A stretch of DNA of 64,000 nucleotides from Bacillota bacterium (GCA_023408075.1 JAEYKW010000015.1:186001-250000), one strand, 5' to 3'; numbered from the stretch's first letter, positions 40,109 to 49,580 are shown. Numbers and translations: made by a program. Notes: a model not told the origin generated them from the sequence alone.

Positions 40109-40540
40109 TTATTCCGCGTTGCCGATCGCGAACACGAGCTCGCAGCTGACAGCGAGCTTGCCGTTCACATATGCTTTTCCGCTGCCCGTACCGATGCTCT
40201 CTCTCACGTCTTCAAGCGTCGCTTCGAGCACGAGTGAATCGCCCGGCACCACCTTTTCCTTAAAGCGCGCATTCTTGATGCGCCCGAGGAACGCGAGCTT
40301 GCCCTTCATTTCCTCCATAGACAGCAGCGCAATGCCGCCCATCTGCGCAATCGCTTCCACGATGAGCACGCCGGGCATCACCTTCTTATCCGCAAAATGC
40401 CCCATAAAAAACCACTCGTTGCCGCTGACGGCCTTCACACCCGTCGCCTTCACGCCGGGCTCCAATTCGTCCACACGGTCCACCATCAAAAACGGCTCCC
40501 TGTGGGGCAGTATCTGTTTGATCTGCTCTATATTCAGCAT
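40109..40540 (-). CDS. fabZ: 3-hydroxyacyl-ACP dehydratase FabZ
   Basis: A 143-aa hotdog enzyme that dehydrates 3-hydroxyacyl-ACP to trans-2-enoyl-ACP in fatty-acid elongation. Catalytic His13 lies in LPHREPFLMVDR and Glu62 in GVLIVEAIAQ. Normal length for FabZ; FabA would need an extra N-terminal stretch. Last gene of the operon, 16 nt after fabF, with its terminator just downstream. Confidence 0.96.
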   Translation of the reverse strand: MLNIEQIKQILPHREPFLMVDRVDELEPGVKATGVKAVSGNEWFFMGHFADKKVMPGVLIVEAIAQMGGIALLSMEEMKGKLAFLGRIKNARFKEKVVPGDSLVLEATLEDVRESIGTGSGKAYVNGKLAVSCELVFAIGNAE

Positions 40541-40556
40541 ATTGACTCCCTATAAA

Positions 40557-41789
40557 TTAGTACTTGCCCAGCACGACGCAGCTGTTGTGGCCACCGAACC
40601 CGAACGAATTGGATATCGCGTACTTGGTCTCCATCTTGCGCGCTTTGCCCTTCACATAGTCAAGATTGCAGCCTTCACCTTCCGTTTCAAGGCCGATCGT
40701 CGGCGGCGCGATGCCCTCAGCCAGCGCCATCGAGGTGAGCATCGCTTCAAAAGCGCCCGCCGCACCGAGCATATGCCCCGTCATCGATTTTGTGGAGCTG
40801 ACCAGCAGCTGCTTCGCATACTCGCCGAAGCACAGCTCAATCGCCGCGCTCTCGCCCACATCGTTGAGCGGCGTGCTTGTGCCGTGCGCATTGATATAGC
40901 CGATTTCGTTTTTCTCAAGGCCTGCATCAAGTATGGCGAGTTCCATCGCTCTTGCTGCGTATTTGCCCTCCGGCTGCGGTGCCGTGATGTGATACGCGTC
41001 GCAGGTTTGTGCGTATCCGGCCACTTCTCCGAGTATCTTCGCGCCGCGCTTTTTGGCGTGCGCCTCGCTCTCAATCAGCAGGAACGCCGCGCCTTCGCCC
41101 ATCACAAAGCCGGATCTGTCCTTGTCAAACGGGATGCTCGCGCGAAGCGGGTCTGCACTCTCGGTGACAGCCTGCATCTGATGGAATCCCTGCACGGCAA
41201 GCTCTGTCATCACCGATTCCGCACCACCCACAAGCACCGCATCCATGCGCCCTTCGCGCACCGCGTACATCGCCTGCCCGATCGCGTCGGTGCCCGTCGC
41301 GCACGCCGTGACCACCGCAAGGCAAATGCCGTGCAGCCCGAGCCGCATGCTGATGGTACCCGCTGTTGTGTTGATGATGCACTTGGGAATAAACAGAGAC
41401 GAAACGCTGCGCGGGCCATTCTGTTTGAGCTCGTCATACTGCTCGCATATCGTATCCAGGCCGCCCATGCCGCTGCCCAGCACCACGCCGACGCGCTCGT
41501 CGTCAAAACCGCTGTCCGCCAGGCCGCTCTGTTCCCATGCCTGCATGGCTGCCGTCACCGCAAAAAGCGTGAACCGTGCCATACGCTTTTGCTCACGCTT
41601 GGTAATGTAGTTTTCGGGATTGAAGTCTTTCACCTGACCCGCCACATGAATGCCCGTCAGCTCCGCATCGAAGCACTCCGCATGGCTGATCCCGCATACC
41701 CCATCAATTGCGGCCTTGAAAGATGAAGCCGCATCCAAACCGATGGGCGAAACTGCGCCCATGCCGGTAATACATACTTTGTTTCTCAT
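40557..41789 (-). CDS. fabF: 3-oxoacyl-ACP synthase II FabF
   Basis: A 410-aa condensing enzyme extending acyl-ACP with malonyl-ACP. The triad is Cys163 (VTACATGTDAI), His302 (NAHGTSTPLND) and His339 (SMTGHMLGAAG). The start at 41789 (MRNKVCITGMGAVSP) has GGAGGTCAT just upstream; an in-frame start 90 nt earlier is inside the fabG end region and unlikely. Lies between fabG and fabZ. Confidence 0.97.
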   Translation of the reverse strand: MRNKVCITGMGAVSPIGLDAASSFKAAIDGVCGISHAECFDAELTGIHVAGQVKDFNPENYITKREQKRMARFTLFAVTAAMQAWEQSGLADSGFDDERVGVVLGSGMGGLDTICEQYDELKQNGPRSVSSLFIPKCIINTTAGTISMRLGLHGICLAVVTACATGTDAIGQAMYAVREGRMDAVLVGGAESVMTELAVQGFHQMQAVTESADPLRASIPFDKDRSGFVMGEGAAFLLIESEAHAKKRGAKILGEVAGYAQTCDAYHITAPQPEGKYAARAMELAILDAGLEKNEIGYINAHGTSTPLNDVGESAAIELCFGEYAKQLLVSSTKSMTGHMLGAAGAFEAMLTSMALAEGIAPPTIGLETEGEGCNLDYVKGKARKMETKYAISNSFGFGGHNSCVVLGKY

Positions 41790-41812
41790 ATGACCTCCAT
41801 ATGCTTTAGCGT

Positions 41813-42547
41813 TTATATCACCATGCCGCCGTCCACCACAAGCACCTGCCCGGTGATGTATGAAGCGCGGTCGCTGCACAAAAATGCGACCAGATTGGCC
41901 ACATCCGAAGGTGCACCGAAACGCCGAAGAGCAGTCGCCTGCTTCATTTTGTCTTTCAGGTCGTCGCTCAAACCGTGTGTCATCGCTGTTTCAATAAAGC
42001 CGGGCGCCACCGCGTTCACGCATATGCCGCGCAAGCCCACTTCCTTTGCGCACGATTTGGCGAGCCCGATCATCGCTGCTTTGGAAGCGGCGTAATTTGT
42101 CTGTCCGGCGTTGCCCATGATGCCGACCACCGAAGTGATGTTCACAATGCGCCCCTGCCGTTTTTTGATCATATAGCTGCTGGCTTCGCGCGTGCAGAAA
42201 AAGCATGAATCGATATTGGCGCGCATCACGCGTATATACTGCTCGTCACTCATGCGCATGAGCAAATCGTCGTCCGTGATTCCGGCGTTGTTGACAAGCG
42301 CAAAAATGCCGCCCAGCGCTTCAATGCACTGTGCGACGAGCTGCCTGCACCCTTCGCTGCTGCTGAGATCCGCCTGTATCGCCACGGCGTTTTGGCCCAT
42401 ATCCTTTATTTTCCGAACGATTTCCCCGGCTCCTTGCGCATTGCCGTTGTAATGCACCGCCACATCAAACCCCTGGGCCGCAAGTTCCAGTGCGATGGCC
42501 TGTCCGATCCCGCCGGAAGCCCCTGTCACCAATGCAACCTGGCTCAT
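41813..42547 (-). CDS. fabG: 3-oxoacyl-ACP reductase FabG
   Basis: A 244-aa short-chain dehydrogenase using NADPH to reduce 3-oxoacyl-ACP. TGASGGIGQAIAL is the cofactor motif, NNAG (87-90 region) is conserved, and the triad is Ser139, Tyr152, Lys156 (NITSVVG ... TNYAASKAA). The ATG overlaps the fabD stop by 4 nt (42544-42547). Confidence 0.97.
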   Translation of the reverse strand: MSQVALVTGASGGIGQAIALELAAQGFDVAVHYNGNAQGAGEIVRKIKDMGQNAVAIQADLSSSEGCRQLVAQCIEALGGIFALVNNAGITDDDLLMRMSDEQYIRVMRANIDSCFFCTREASSYMIKKRQGRIVNITSVVGIMGNAGQTNYAASKAAMIGLAKSCAKEVGLRGICVNAVAPGFIETAMTHGLSDDLKDKMKQATALRRFGAPSDVANLVAFLCSDRASYITGQVLVVDGGMVI

Positions 42548-43461
42548 TTTTTAACCTCACTGATCAGTTTTTCGAGCGTCGCCGAATCGCGTACCGAATA
42601 AACCTCGGTATCTTTATCGACGCGCCGCTTGAGCATCTTCGAAAGCACATTGGAGGGGCCGATTTCGACAAACCGCTCCACGCCGTCCGCAATCATGTGC
42701 TCAATGCAATCGTGCCATCTCACGCGGCTGCGCATCTGCTCGACGAGCAACGTTTTCACTTCGCCGCCGGGATACGGTGCGCCGAGCGCGTTTGCGTACA
42801 CGGTGCCTGTCATGCCGCCGAATGTCTCGCCGTCAAGCACGCGAGAAAATGCTTCGGATGCCTCCTGCAACAAAGGCGCGTGCGACGGGCCCGCCACGGC
42901 GAGCAGCGCCGTCATCTTGGCACCCATTTCATCGAACCGCTCTTTGAGTTCACTGAGCTGCGCCGTATAACCCGCTATCACGGTCTGCTTGTCTGAAAGG
43001 TGGTTTGCGACATACGCATCCTTCACGTCTGCAACGGCCTGCTCCACCTCGTCTGCCGAAAAGCCGATGACCGAGAGCATACCGCCTGTCCCCGGCGCAA
43101 ACGCACCATCCATGATGCGGCCTCTCTCGCGCACAAGCGCCGCGCCCTGAGACGCGCCGAGCACACCCGCCGCGCAAAGCGCGCTGTATTCGCCGAGCGA
43201 AAGTCCGGCGAAAATATCCGCGTCGAGCCCGGCTTCGCGGACAGCCGCGAGCAGCGATACCGAGTGCGCAAAAATCGCGGGCTGTATCGTCTCGCCGCCG
43301 TCCATACCGGCACCGTCAAAGCACGCCGCTTTCAAATCAAGCCTTGCGCCGTCCATACATGCGTCAAACGTCTGCTTATAAACGTTAATATGATCGTATA
43401 AGTCCGCTCCCATGCCAGCCGTCTGAGCGCCTTGGCCGGGAAATAAAAATGCCGTCTTCAT
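42544..43461 (-). CDS. fabD: Malonyl-CoA:ACP transacylase FabD
   Basis: A 305-aa acyltransferase that loads malonyl groups on ACP. FLFPGQGAQTAGMG starts it; Ser88 in GLSLGEYSAL is the nucleophile (the residue before it is Leu instead of the more common His) and His194 in AGPSHAPLL is the general base. The start at 43461 overlaps the fabK stop by 4 nt. The track before that Met is antisense-free but belongs to fabK. Confidence 0.96.
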   Translation of the reverse strand: MKTAFLFPGQGAQTAGMGADLYDHINVYKQTFDACMDGARLDLKAACFDGAGMDGGETIQPAIFAHSVSLLAAVREAGLDADIFAGLSLGEYSALCAAGVLGASQGAALVRERGRIMDGAFAPGTGGMLSVIGFSADEVEQAVADVKDAYVANHLSDKQTVIAGYTAQLSELKERFDEMGAKMTALLAVAGPSHAPLLQEASEAFSRVLDGETFGGMTGTVYANALGAPYPGGEVKTLLVEQMRSRVRWHDCIEHMIADGVERFVEIGPSNVLSKMLKRRVDKDTEVYSVRDSATLEKLISEVKK

Positions 43462-44411
43462 GGCTTCACCGCAAGCCGGCCGCATACGTTTTGACACACG
43501 CTTTTCAAACGCTCGCCGTCGAAAAGCTCCTCGATGATTTCTTTCGCCGTCTGTACCTTGTCGAGCATACACGCGCACTGGCCGGCCATAAAGGAGCCGC
43601 CCTCTGCGTCGCCCTGCAGCACCGCTTTTTGCAGCGAACCCGCACCCAGCGCCTCAAGCTTCTCCAGCGCGTTTTCCTCGTATTCCACACGCGCAAGCTC
43701 TCTTACGAGTGGGCTTCTGAGTACGCGCACCGGGTGCCCCGTGATACGGCCCGTCACCTTGCTGTCGATATCCTTGGCTTTGATTACGCGCCGTTTGTAC
43801 TCATCATGCGCCGTGCATTCCTGCGCAAGTATGAACCTTGTACCCACCTGCACGCCCACCGCGCCGAGACAAAATGCCGCCGCGACGGTATTCGCGTCGA
43901 AAATGCCGCCGGCCGCCACCACGGGAATAGTCACCGCACGGACGATATCCGGCACAAGCACCATTGTGGTCAGTTCGCCGATGTGGCCACCCGCTTCACC
44001 GCCTTCGGCAATAAGAAAATCGGCACCCATGCGCTCCATCAAGATCGCCAGCGAACGGCTCGGAACAACAGGCGCAACAATGCACCCGGCTGCCTTCCAC
44101 GATTTCATGTACTCGGCCGGGTTGCCCGCACCCGTAATCACCACAGGCACCTTCTCTTCCGCCACGATCTTCGCGACCGCCTCCACATACGGGCTTAAGA
44201 GCATCACGTTGAGGCCGAAAGGCTTGTCCGTCTTCTCGCGGACGAGATGAATCTGTTCCCTCACCCATTCAGGCGGCGCATTGCCCGCGGCAATCACGCC
44301 GAGACCACCCGCCATCGACACGGCGGCGGCGAGGCTTGCGTTGGAAACCCACGCCATTCCGCCCTGTATGACAGGATAGTCGATCTTTAACAGATCGCTG
44401 ATGTTACGCAT
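43458..44411 (-). CDS. fabK: Enoyl-ACP reductase FabK (FMN-dependent)
   Basis: A 317-aa FMN-dependent, NADH-using enoyl-ACP reductase of the TIM-barrel nitronate-monooxygenase superfamily, giving a triclosan-insensitive last step of elongation. Marks are YPVIQGGMAWVSNASLAAAVSMAGGLGVIAAG at the N-terminus, EGGEAGGHIGELTT with the FMN/substrate His region, and GGIFDANTVAAAFCLGAVGVQVGTRF. No FabI or FabL is present in the operon. Overlaps acpP by 8 nt. Confidence 0.95.
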   Translation of the reverse strand: MRNISDLLKIDYPVIQGGMAWVSNASLAAAVSMAGGLGVIAAGNAPPEWVREQIHLVREKTDKPFGLNVMLLSPYVEAVAKIVAEEKVPVVITGAGNPAEYMKSWKAAGCIVAPVVPSRSLAILMERMGADFLIAEGGEAGGHIGELTTMVLVPDIVRAVTIPVVAAGGIFDANTVAAAFCLGAVGVQVGTRFILAQECTAHDEYKRRVIKAKDIDSKVTGRITGHPVRVLRSPLVRELARVEYEENALEKLEALGAGSLQKAVLQGDAEGGSFMAGQCACMLDKVQTAKEIIEELFDGERLKSVCQNVCGRLAVKP

Positions 44412-44634
44412 TTTTCTTCCCTTCCAGGTAAGCCACGAGGTCGCCGACGGTCTTTAAATCTTTGACTTCTTCGTTGGGGATCTTGATGTCCGTCTGTTTT
44501 TCGAGCTCGATGAGCATTTCCACCATGTCGAGCGAATCCATTTCAAAGTCGTCCACAAAGCTGGATTCGGATGTGATGTCTTCTCTCTTTAAATCGAGCT
44601 GCTCCATCAGATTTTTGATGATGAGTTCTTCCAT
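44404..44634 (-). CDS. acpP: Acyl carrier protein
   Basis: A 76-aa acidic four-helix protein. Ser34 in EMDSLDMVEM carries the 4'-phosphopantetheine. The start at 44634 is preferred because GGAGG lies 8 nt upstream; the Met at 44640 would be only 2 nt from it. The gene sits between fabH and fabK, in the common Clostridia order. Confidence 0.96.
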   Translation of the reverse strand: MEELIIKNLMEQLDLKREDITSESSFVDDFEMDSLDMVEMLIELEKQTDIKIPNEEVKDLKTVGDLVAYLEGKKNA

Positions 44635-44654
44635 TTTCATTTCCTCCGTTTTAA

Positions 44655-45626
44655 TTATATAGTCCAATCTATCACAACTCCGCCGCAGGATAACCCCGCG
44701 CCAAAACCGACCAGCGCGACTCTGTCGCCCTTGGTCAGCCAGCCTTTCTCATAGGCGTCGAAAATGGCAATAGGGATTGTAGCGGATGATGTATTGGCAT
44801 ATTCGCCGATATTGATGTAACACTGGTCATATTGCATATCCATTTTCCGTATGACATAGTCGATGATTTTCTCGTTTGCCTGATGCGGTATAATTTTATT
44901 ATAAGGCTTGTCCCCGCACTTCTGCAAAAGTTTTCTTAAAATGCCTTCAATAACACTCACCGCATAAGTGAAGACATCCGTTCCCTTCATATGAATATAT
45001 TCCGGAACGGGCTCTTCTGCTTTGCTGAATGGCGTGCTGCGCTTTTCCCGGAGGCAGTACAGCACATCTTCCCTGTCCGCCGTGCCTTCGAGTATCGGAA
45101 AATGCAGGCACGGCACCGCGCCCCGCTTGAGCACCACGGCACCCGCGCCGTCGCCAAACAGCACACAGGTTCTTCTGTCCGTCCAGTCGGCGTATTTTGA
45201 TAGCGTTTCACTTGCGATCACGAGCGCGTTGTCGATATTCAGCGTATCCATGAGGCTCGCCGCCGTAATCAGCGCAAACACAAAGCCGGTGCAGCCCGCG
45301 CTGATATCCATCGCAACGGCGTCAATGTCCAGTCCCCTTTTCACATAATCGGCCATGGACGGCGTCACATATTCGCTCGTGATGGTACTCGCAATAATGA
45401 GCCCGATATCCTTCTTATCCATTCCGGCGTGGTCAATGGCCTTTGCCGCTGCCTCCACCGCCATGTCTACCGCCGTTTCTTCCTCCGAGATGTGGCGCGT
45501 ATGAATCCCTGTCCGCTTGGTGATCCATGCGTCGCTCGTATTGACGAGCTTCTCCAGATCAAAATTCGTCACGACGCGCCCGGGAACAACCTTGGACACG
45601 CCAGTTATCTCCACTGATGCAATCAA
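44655..45626 (-). CDS. fabH: 3-oxoacyl-ACP synthase III FabH
   Basis: A 323-aa enzyme that starts fatty-acid synthesis by condensing acyl-CoA with malonyl-ACP. Cys112 in DISAGCTGFVF, His248 in IIPHQAN and Asn278 in GEYANTSSAT form the triad. The start follows accA closely (3 nt gap). In this operon it stands after the carboxylase genes, not at the head of the operon. Confidence 0.96.
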   Translation of the reverse strand: MIASVEITGVSKVVPGRVVTNFDLEKLVNTSDAWITKRTGIHTRHISEEETAVDMAVEAAAKAIDHAGMDKKDIGLIIASTITSEYVTPSMADYVKRGLDIDAVAMDISAGCTGFVFALITAASLMDTLNIDNALVIASETLSKYADWTDRRTCVLFGDGAGAVVLKRGAVPCLHFPILEGTADREDVLYCLREKRSTPFSKAEEPVPEYIHMKGTDVFTYAVSVIEGILRKLLQKCGDKPYNKIIPHQANEKIIDYVIRKMDMQYDQCYINIGEYANTSSATIPIAIFDAYEKGWLTKGDRVALVGFGAGLSCGGVVIDWTI

Positions 45627-45628
45627 TT

Positions 45629-46450
45629 TCAGAGCCCTCTCATACCTAAGAATTTTTCACGCCGCTTTTCGAGTATCCTGTCGGCGGGTACCCGCGCAAG
45701 CCGGTTTAAGCTATGCGTAATCTCACGCCGGATATCGCCGACGCTTTTGTCCATGTGGAAACGGTCAAAGCCCTCCGGTTCCTCAATCACGCAGTCCACA
45801 AGGTTGAACCGTTTCAAGTCTTCCGCCGTCAGCTTCAAGTTTTTCGCGGCTTCCTGTGCGAGCGATGAATCCTTAAACAGTATCGACGCGCACCCTTCCG
45901 GCGATATGACGGAAAAGTAGCTGTTTTCCATCATGATGAGCCTGTCCGCAAGAGAGAGCGCGAGCGCGCCGCCGCTGCCGCCTTCCCCGATGATGATGGA
46001 GATGACCGGCGTTTTCACCATGGCCATCGCCTTCAAATGCTCCGCAATCACGAGCCCCTGGCCGCGCTCCTCCGCCTGCACGCCCGGAAATGCGCCCGGC
46101 GTATCCACAAAGCAGATCACCGGTCGTCCGAACTTTTCGGCCTGTGCGATGGCGCGCATCGATTTGCGGTACCCTTCCGGGTGCGGCATACCGAAGTTGC
46201 AGCGCATGCGCTCCTCGAGCGTATGCCCCTTTTGCTGGCCGATTACCGTGACGGGCCAGCCCTCAAACCACGCAATGGCGGTAATGATGGATTCGTCGTC
46301 GCCGTAAACACGGTCGCCCCTCACTTCAAAGACGCCGCTGAACAGTTTTGTTATATAATCTCTCGCCTGAGGCCTGTTTTCCTTGCGCGCGCTCAGCACG
46401 CGCTGCCACGGCATAACCTCGGCGTTGTGATCAACCTCTTTTAATGCCAT
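45629..46450 (-). CDS. accA: Acetyl-CoA carboxylase carboxyltransferase subunit alpha
   Basis: 273 aa, the alpha half of the carboxyltransferase that moves CO2 from carboxybiotin to acetyl-CoA. PVTVIGQQKGHTLEERMRCNFGMPHPEGYRKSMRAIAQAEKFGRPVICFVDTPGA is the crotonase-like core and GEGGSGGALALSLADR the conserved Gly-rich loop. It lacks the longer N-terminal helix of Proteobacterial AccA. The ATG at 46450 is preferred to the TTG 6 nt earlier. It overlaps the end of accD. Confidence 0.96.
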   Translation of the reverse strand: MALKEVDHNAEVMPWQRVLSARKENRPQARDYITKLFSGVFEVRGDRVYGDDESIITAIAWFEGWPVTVIGQQKGHTLEERMRCNFGMPHPEGYRKSMRAIAQAEKFGRPVICFVDTPGAFPGVQAEERGQGLVIAEHLKAMAMVKTPVISIIIGEGGSGGALALSLADRLIMMENSYFSVISPEGCASILFKDSSLAQEAAKNLKLTAEDLKRFNLVDCVIEEPEGFDRFHMDKSVGDIRREITHSLNRLARVPADRILEKRREKFLGMRGL

Positions 46451-47324
46451 CGTCAACCTTTTCCTTTACAAAAGTTTTCACATTGTGCACCTCGCGGCGC
46501 TCGTGCAGTGACAGCACCTCACCGAGCGTGTCCCGTAAATCCTTCCTGTCCACAATGCGGTCAATCAGGCCGTGTTTATAAAGATACTCCGCGGTTTGGA
46601 AGCCTTCCGGCAGTTCCTCTTTCACCGTCTGCTGAATAACGCGCGGCCCCGCAAAGCCGATCAGCGCGCCGGGCTCCGCAATCGTAATATCGCCCTGCAT
46701 CGCAAAGCTCGCCGTCACGCCGCCCGTGGTCGGATGCGTGAGCACATTCACATGCAGCAGCTGCTGCTCGCCGTGCTTGGCCAGTGCAATGGTCGTGCGC
46801 GACATCTGCAGCAGCGAATGGATGCCTTCCTGCATGCGCGCGCCGCCTGATGCGCAGAAGATTACAAGCGGCAGTTCATTCACCGTCGCGAACTCGGTGA
46901 TGATCACGATTTTCTCACCCACCACCGTGCCCATACTGCCCATCATGAAATAAGAATCCATCACAGCGAGCGCGGTGCTGACGCCTTTGATTCGCGCTTT
47001 GCCGATCACGACGCCTTCCTGCAGATTGTATTTGGCTTTTTCATTCTCGATCTTATTCTTATACCCGGGAAATGAGAGCGGGTCTTTGCTCTCCGCTTCG
47101 CGTTCGATTTCAATAAAGCTGCCCGGGTCCACAATCATCTCGATGCGCTTGTACGCGGGCTGACGGAACAGCGCGCCGCAGTATGGGCAAATCGAATCGT
47201 TCGCATGCACAATGTCGGCAATAATGTCCTTGCCGCACTTGTCGCAATGCAGCTTTTCAATGTCGGTGCTTTCTTTATGTCCCAGCGATACGCCGGAGTC
47301 TATCGTCTCTTTAAACAGTTTCAT
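46431..47324 (-). CDS. accD: Acetyl-CoA carboxylase carboxyltransferase subunit beta
   Basis: 297 aa with the N-terminal zinc finger of AccD: CDKC and CPYC (about 27-49), a possible RNA/DNA-binding element, followed by the carboxyltransferase fold with PLVIFCASGGARMQEG and VLTHPTTGGVTASFA. It pairs with AccA. The ATG overlaps the accC stop by 4 nt. Confidence 0.97.
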   Translation of the reverse strand: MKLFKETIDSGVSLGHKESTDIEKLHCDKCGKDIIADIVHANDSICPYCGALFRQPAYKRIEMIVDPGSFIEIEREAESKDPLSFPGYKNKIENEKAKYNLQEGVVIGKARIKGVSTALAVMDSYFMMGSMGTVVGEKIVIITEFATVNELPLVIFCASGGARMQEGIHSLLQMSRTTIALAKHGEQQLLHVNVLTHPTTGGVTASFAMQGDITIAEPGALIGFAGPRVIQQTVKEELPEGFQTAEYLYKHGLIDRIVDRKDLRDTLGEVLSLHERREVHNVKTFVKEKVDDGIKRG

Positions 47325-48682
47325 GGCTTCTCCTGACTAAAACGGTTCAAGAAAACCTTCTCGATCCATTTTGTATGGACTTGGCCCGCCAGAAAATCGC
47401 TGTCCACCAGCATAGCCCGCGCAAACTCCGTGTTGTGCGCTATACCGTCGATTTTGAGTTCGTCCAGCGCGGCCATAGAAAGGGCAATGGCCTCCTGCCT
47501 GTTGTCAGCCGTGCAGATGACCTTCATAATCATCGAATCATAAAACGGTGAGATTTCATCACCGGCAGCAAAACCGGTGTCAATTCGCACGCCGCAGCCG
47601 CCCGGCAGCGCCATCGCCTTGATGCGCCCCGGAGAGGGCTGGAAGTTCTGCGCCACGTTTTCGGCATTGATGCGGCATTCGATCGAATGCCCGTGCGGCG
47701 TGATTTCCTCCTGCGAGACTGTCATATGGTGCCCCAGCGCCACCTGAATCTGCGCCTTAATGAGATCCACGCCGAATATGCTTTCCGTCACAGGATGCTC
47801 CACCTGAATGCGCGTATTCATTTCCATAAAGTAAAATTTATTGTCTTTGGTAAGCAGAAACTCAACCGTCCCTGCGTTTTTGTAGTTCACACACTGCGCG
47901 ATTTTCACCGCCGTGTTCTGAATATTTTGCCGCACCGCTTCATCCATATTCACTGCGGGCGCTTCCTCGAGCAGCTTCTGGTTCTTGCGCTGCAGGCTGC
48001 ACTCACGCGTCCCGAAGTGGCGCGTGTTGCCGTGCTCATCCGCGAGTATCTGCACCTCAATATGCCGCGCGTCCGGCATATAAGCCTCCATGTATACGCT
48101 TTTGTCTCCGAAAGCCAGTTCTGCTTCGCGGCAGACGAGCGGAAACTCCTTTTCGAGCTCGCCCGCGCTGCGCACAATTCGAATGCCCTTGCCGCCGCCG
48201 CCCTTGGCTGCCTTGATCATGAGCGGATACCCAACCGTCTTTGCAATGGTCAGTGCCGCAGCCAGGCTGTCCACAGTGCCTTCAGAACCCGGCACCACGG
48301 GGAATCCGTTATCAATCATGGTCTGGCGCGCACGCTGCTTATCTCCAAGCAGCTCCATCGCTTCCGCATCGGGCCCTATGAACTTAATGCCTTCCTCTTC
48401 GCAGGCCAGCCGGAAAGCCGCGCTTTCCGATAAAAAACCCACGCCCGGATGAATGAGCTCCGCACCGTAGGCGCGTGCCGCCGCGATAATGCTTTCAATA
48501 TTGAGGTAGCTCTTGTCGGCCTGTCTCGGCCCGATACACACAGCTGCGTCCGCAATCCGCGTGTGCATGCTCTTTTGATCGTTCTCCGAATAGACCGCCA
48601 CCGTCTTTAAGCCCAGCTTTTTGCATGTGCGGATAATGCGCACGGCGATCTCACCGCGCGCCGCAATCAGTACGGTCATCAT
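47321..48682 (-). CDS. accC: Biotin carboxylase subunit of acetyl-CoA carboxylase
   Basis: A 453-aa ATP-grasp enzyme that carboxylates the biotin on AccB. IAARGEIAVRIIRTCKKLG starts the N-terminal domain, PLMIKAAKGGGGKGIRIV is the ATP-binding Gly-rich loop, and FYFMEMNTRIQVEHPVTE the catalytic core with Glu, Asn and Arg. The start ATG ATG (48682/48679) has AAGGAAAG upstream and follows the accB stop by 1 nt. Confidence 0.97.
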   Translation of the reverse strand: MMTVLIAARGEIAVRIIRTCKKLGLKTVAVYSENDQKSMHTRIADAAVCIGPRQADKSYLNIESIIAAARAYGAELIHPGVGFLSESAAFRLACEEEGIKFIGPDAEAMELLGDKQRARQTMIDNGFPVVPGSEGTVDSLAAALTIAKTVGYPLMIKAAKGGGGKGIRIVRSAGELEKEFPLVCREAELAFGDKSVYMEAYMPDARHIEVQILADEHGNTRHFGTRECSLQRKNQKLLEEAPAVNMDEAVRQNIQNTAVKIAQCVNYKNAGTVEFLLTKDNKFYFMEMNTRIQVEHPVTESIFGVDLIKAQIQVALGHHMTVSQEEITPHGHSIECRINAENVAQNFQPSPGRIKAMALPGGCGVRIDTGFAAGDEISPFYDSMIMKVICTADNRQEAIALSMAALDELKIDGIAHNTEFARAMLVDSDFLAGQVHTKWIEKVFLNRFSQEKP

Positions 48683-48683
48683 G

Positions 48684-49127
48684 TCAGCTTTCCTTTGCAT
48701 AAACAAACAAAGCATCCCCGGCCATAATGGCTTCGCTGTCAGCCACAAGCACACGCTCGATCACGCCCGATTTGGGCGCGCAGATCTCATTCATCATTTT
48801 CATGGCTTCAATAATGCAGACGGCTTCTCCCTTGCGAATCTGCTGCCCTTCCTTCACGAAAGGAGCGGCGCCGGGTTCTTTGGCCACGTAAAATACGCCG
48901 GAAATCGGCGCAATCAAAAGGTCGTCAATTTGCTGTTCATCGTCATCGCAGTTGGTATTGGGTACGGTAGCTTGCTGTGCAGGATGAACAAATACCGGTG
49001 CGGATACGCCAGCCGCCGCCGTTTGCCTCTCCAGACATATTTTCATGTCATCCGCTTGAATCTCGATTTTACTGAACGATGATTTCTCTGCTTTGTCCAT
49101 CAAGCTGAAAATCTTTTCTATATCCAT
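48684..49127 (-). CDS. accB: Biotin carboxyl carrier protein
   Basis: A 147-aa carrier with an N-terminal helical segment, a linker rich in Ala/Gln/Asp, and a C-terminal biotinyl domain with Lys110 in the EAMKMMN motif. The start at 49127 has GGAGGAATAT directly before it; Met codons further upstream run through the promoter region. First gene of the operon, so transcription enters just upstream. Confidence 0.96.
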   Translation of the reverse strand: MDIEKIFSLMDKAEKSSFSKIEIQADDMKICLERQTAAAGVSAPVFVHPAQQATVPNTNCDDDEQQIDDLLIAPISGVFYVAKEPGAAPFVKEGQQIRKGEAVCIIEAMKMMNEICAPKSGVIERVLVADSEAIMAGDALFVYAKES

Positions 49128-49187
49128 ATATTCCTCCATTGACGGTTTAGCAGACATCATGATAAATAAAATATGTATAATAACTAA

Positions 49188-49204
49188 GGTTAGTACTGCT
49201 AACC
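49188..49204 (-). promoter_or_regulatory. Palindrome at the fatty-acid operon promoter, candidate lipid-responsive operator
   Basis: GGTTAG-TACTG-CTAACC, with a minus-strand -10-like TATTAT just downstream (toward accB). The TTAGTAC half resembles the half-site of FapR in Bacillus, but no FapR or FabT gene is in the window. Identification of the regulator is inference. Confidence 0.55.
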
Positions 49205-49551
49205 ATCTCACTGCCCTGAATATTAACATGCGACAGTTCATAAGTCAATTCGATGATTATGAACAATATTTACAATTTATTTCATATCTGCAATTCTTCT
49301 CTCCACGAGTTTTCCGCAAAAAGGATAAAATACTCGTCCTTTTTTACGAAAGAATTGCGTTTTTCATTTTTTCTTTACTATTTATATATATCGCGTCAAA
49401 TAATCGGAAAAAACATTTAAAACATACGTATGATTCACACCGAACTGCATGTCTGTTTCGTCCCGCAATCAGGCACATTTAAGGTGCCAATCAGGCAGTA
49501 TTATATGTCTGTCTTGATCCATAAAGAAAAAAAGCTGTAAAATCGCTATTT

Positions 49552-49580
49552 TTGACTATACTTTTATGCTAATATATGAT
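49552..49580 (+). promoter_or_regulatory. Promoter of the SpoIID/subtilase cluster
   Basis: TTGACT, 17-nt spacer, TATGAT, about 100 nt before the first gene. Confidence 0.7.

Noticed and set aside
40083..41726. 547-codon plus-strand open frame across fabZ and fabF
   Set aside because: Antisense shadow of two certain genes in GC-rich DNA; His/Arg-rich nonsense protein and no ribosome site.
49472..49488. GGCAC/GTGCC hairpin considered as a riboswitch part
   Set aside because: Only a 5-bp stem located upstream of the promoter, so it is not in the leader RNA of the SpoIID gene.
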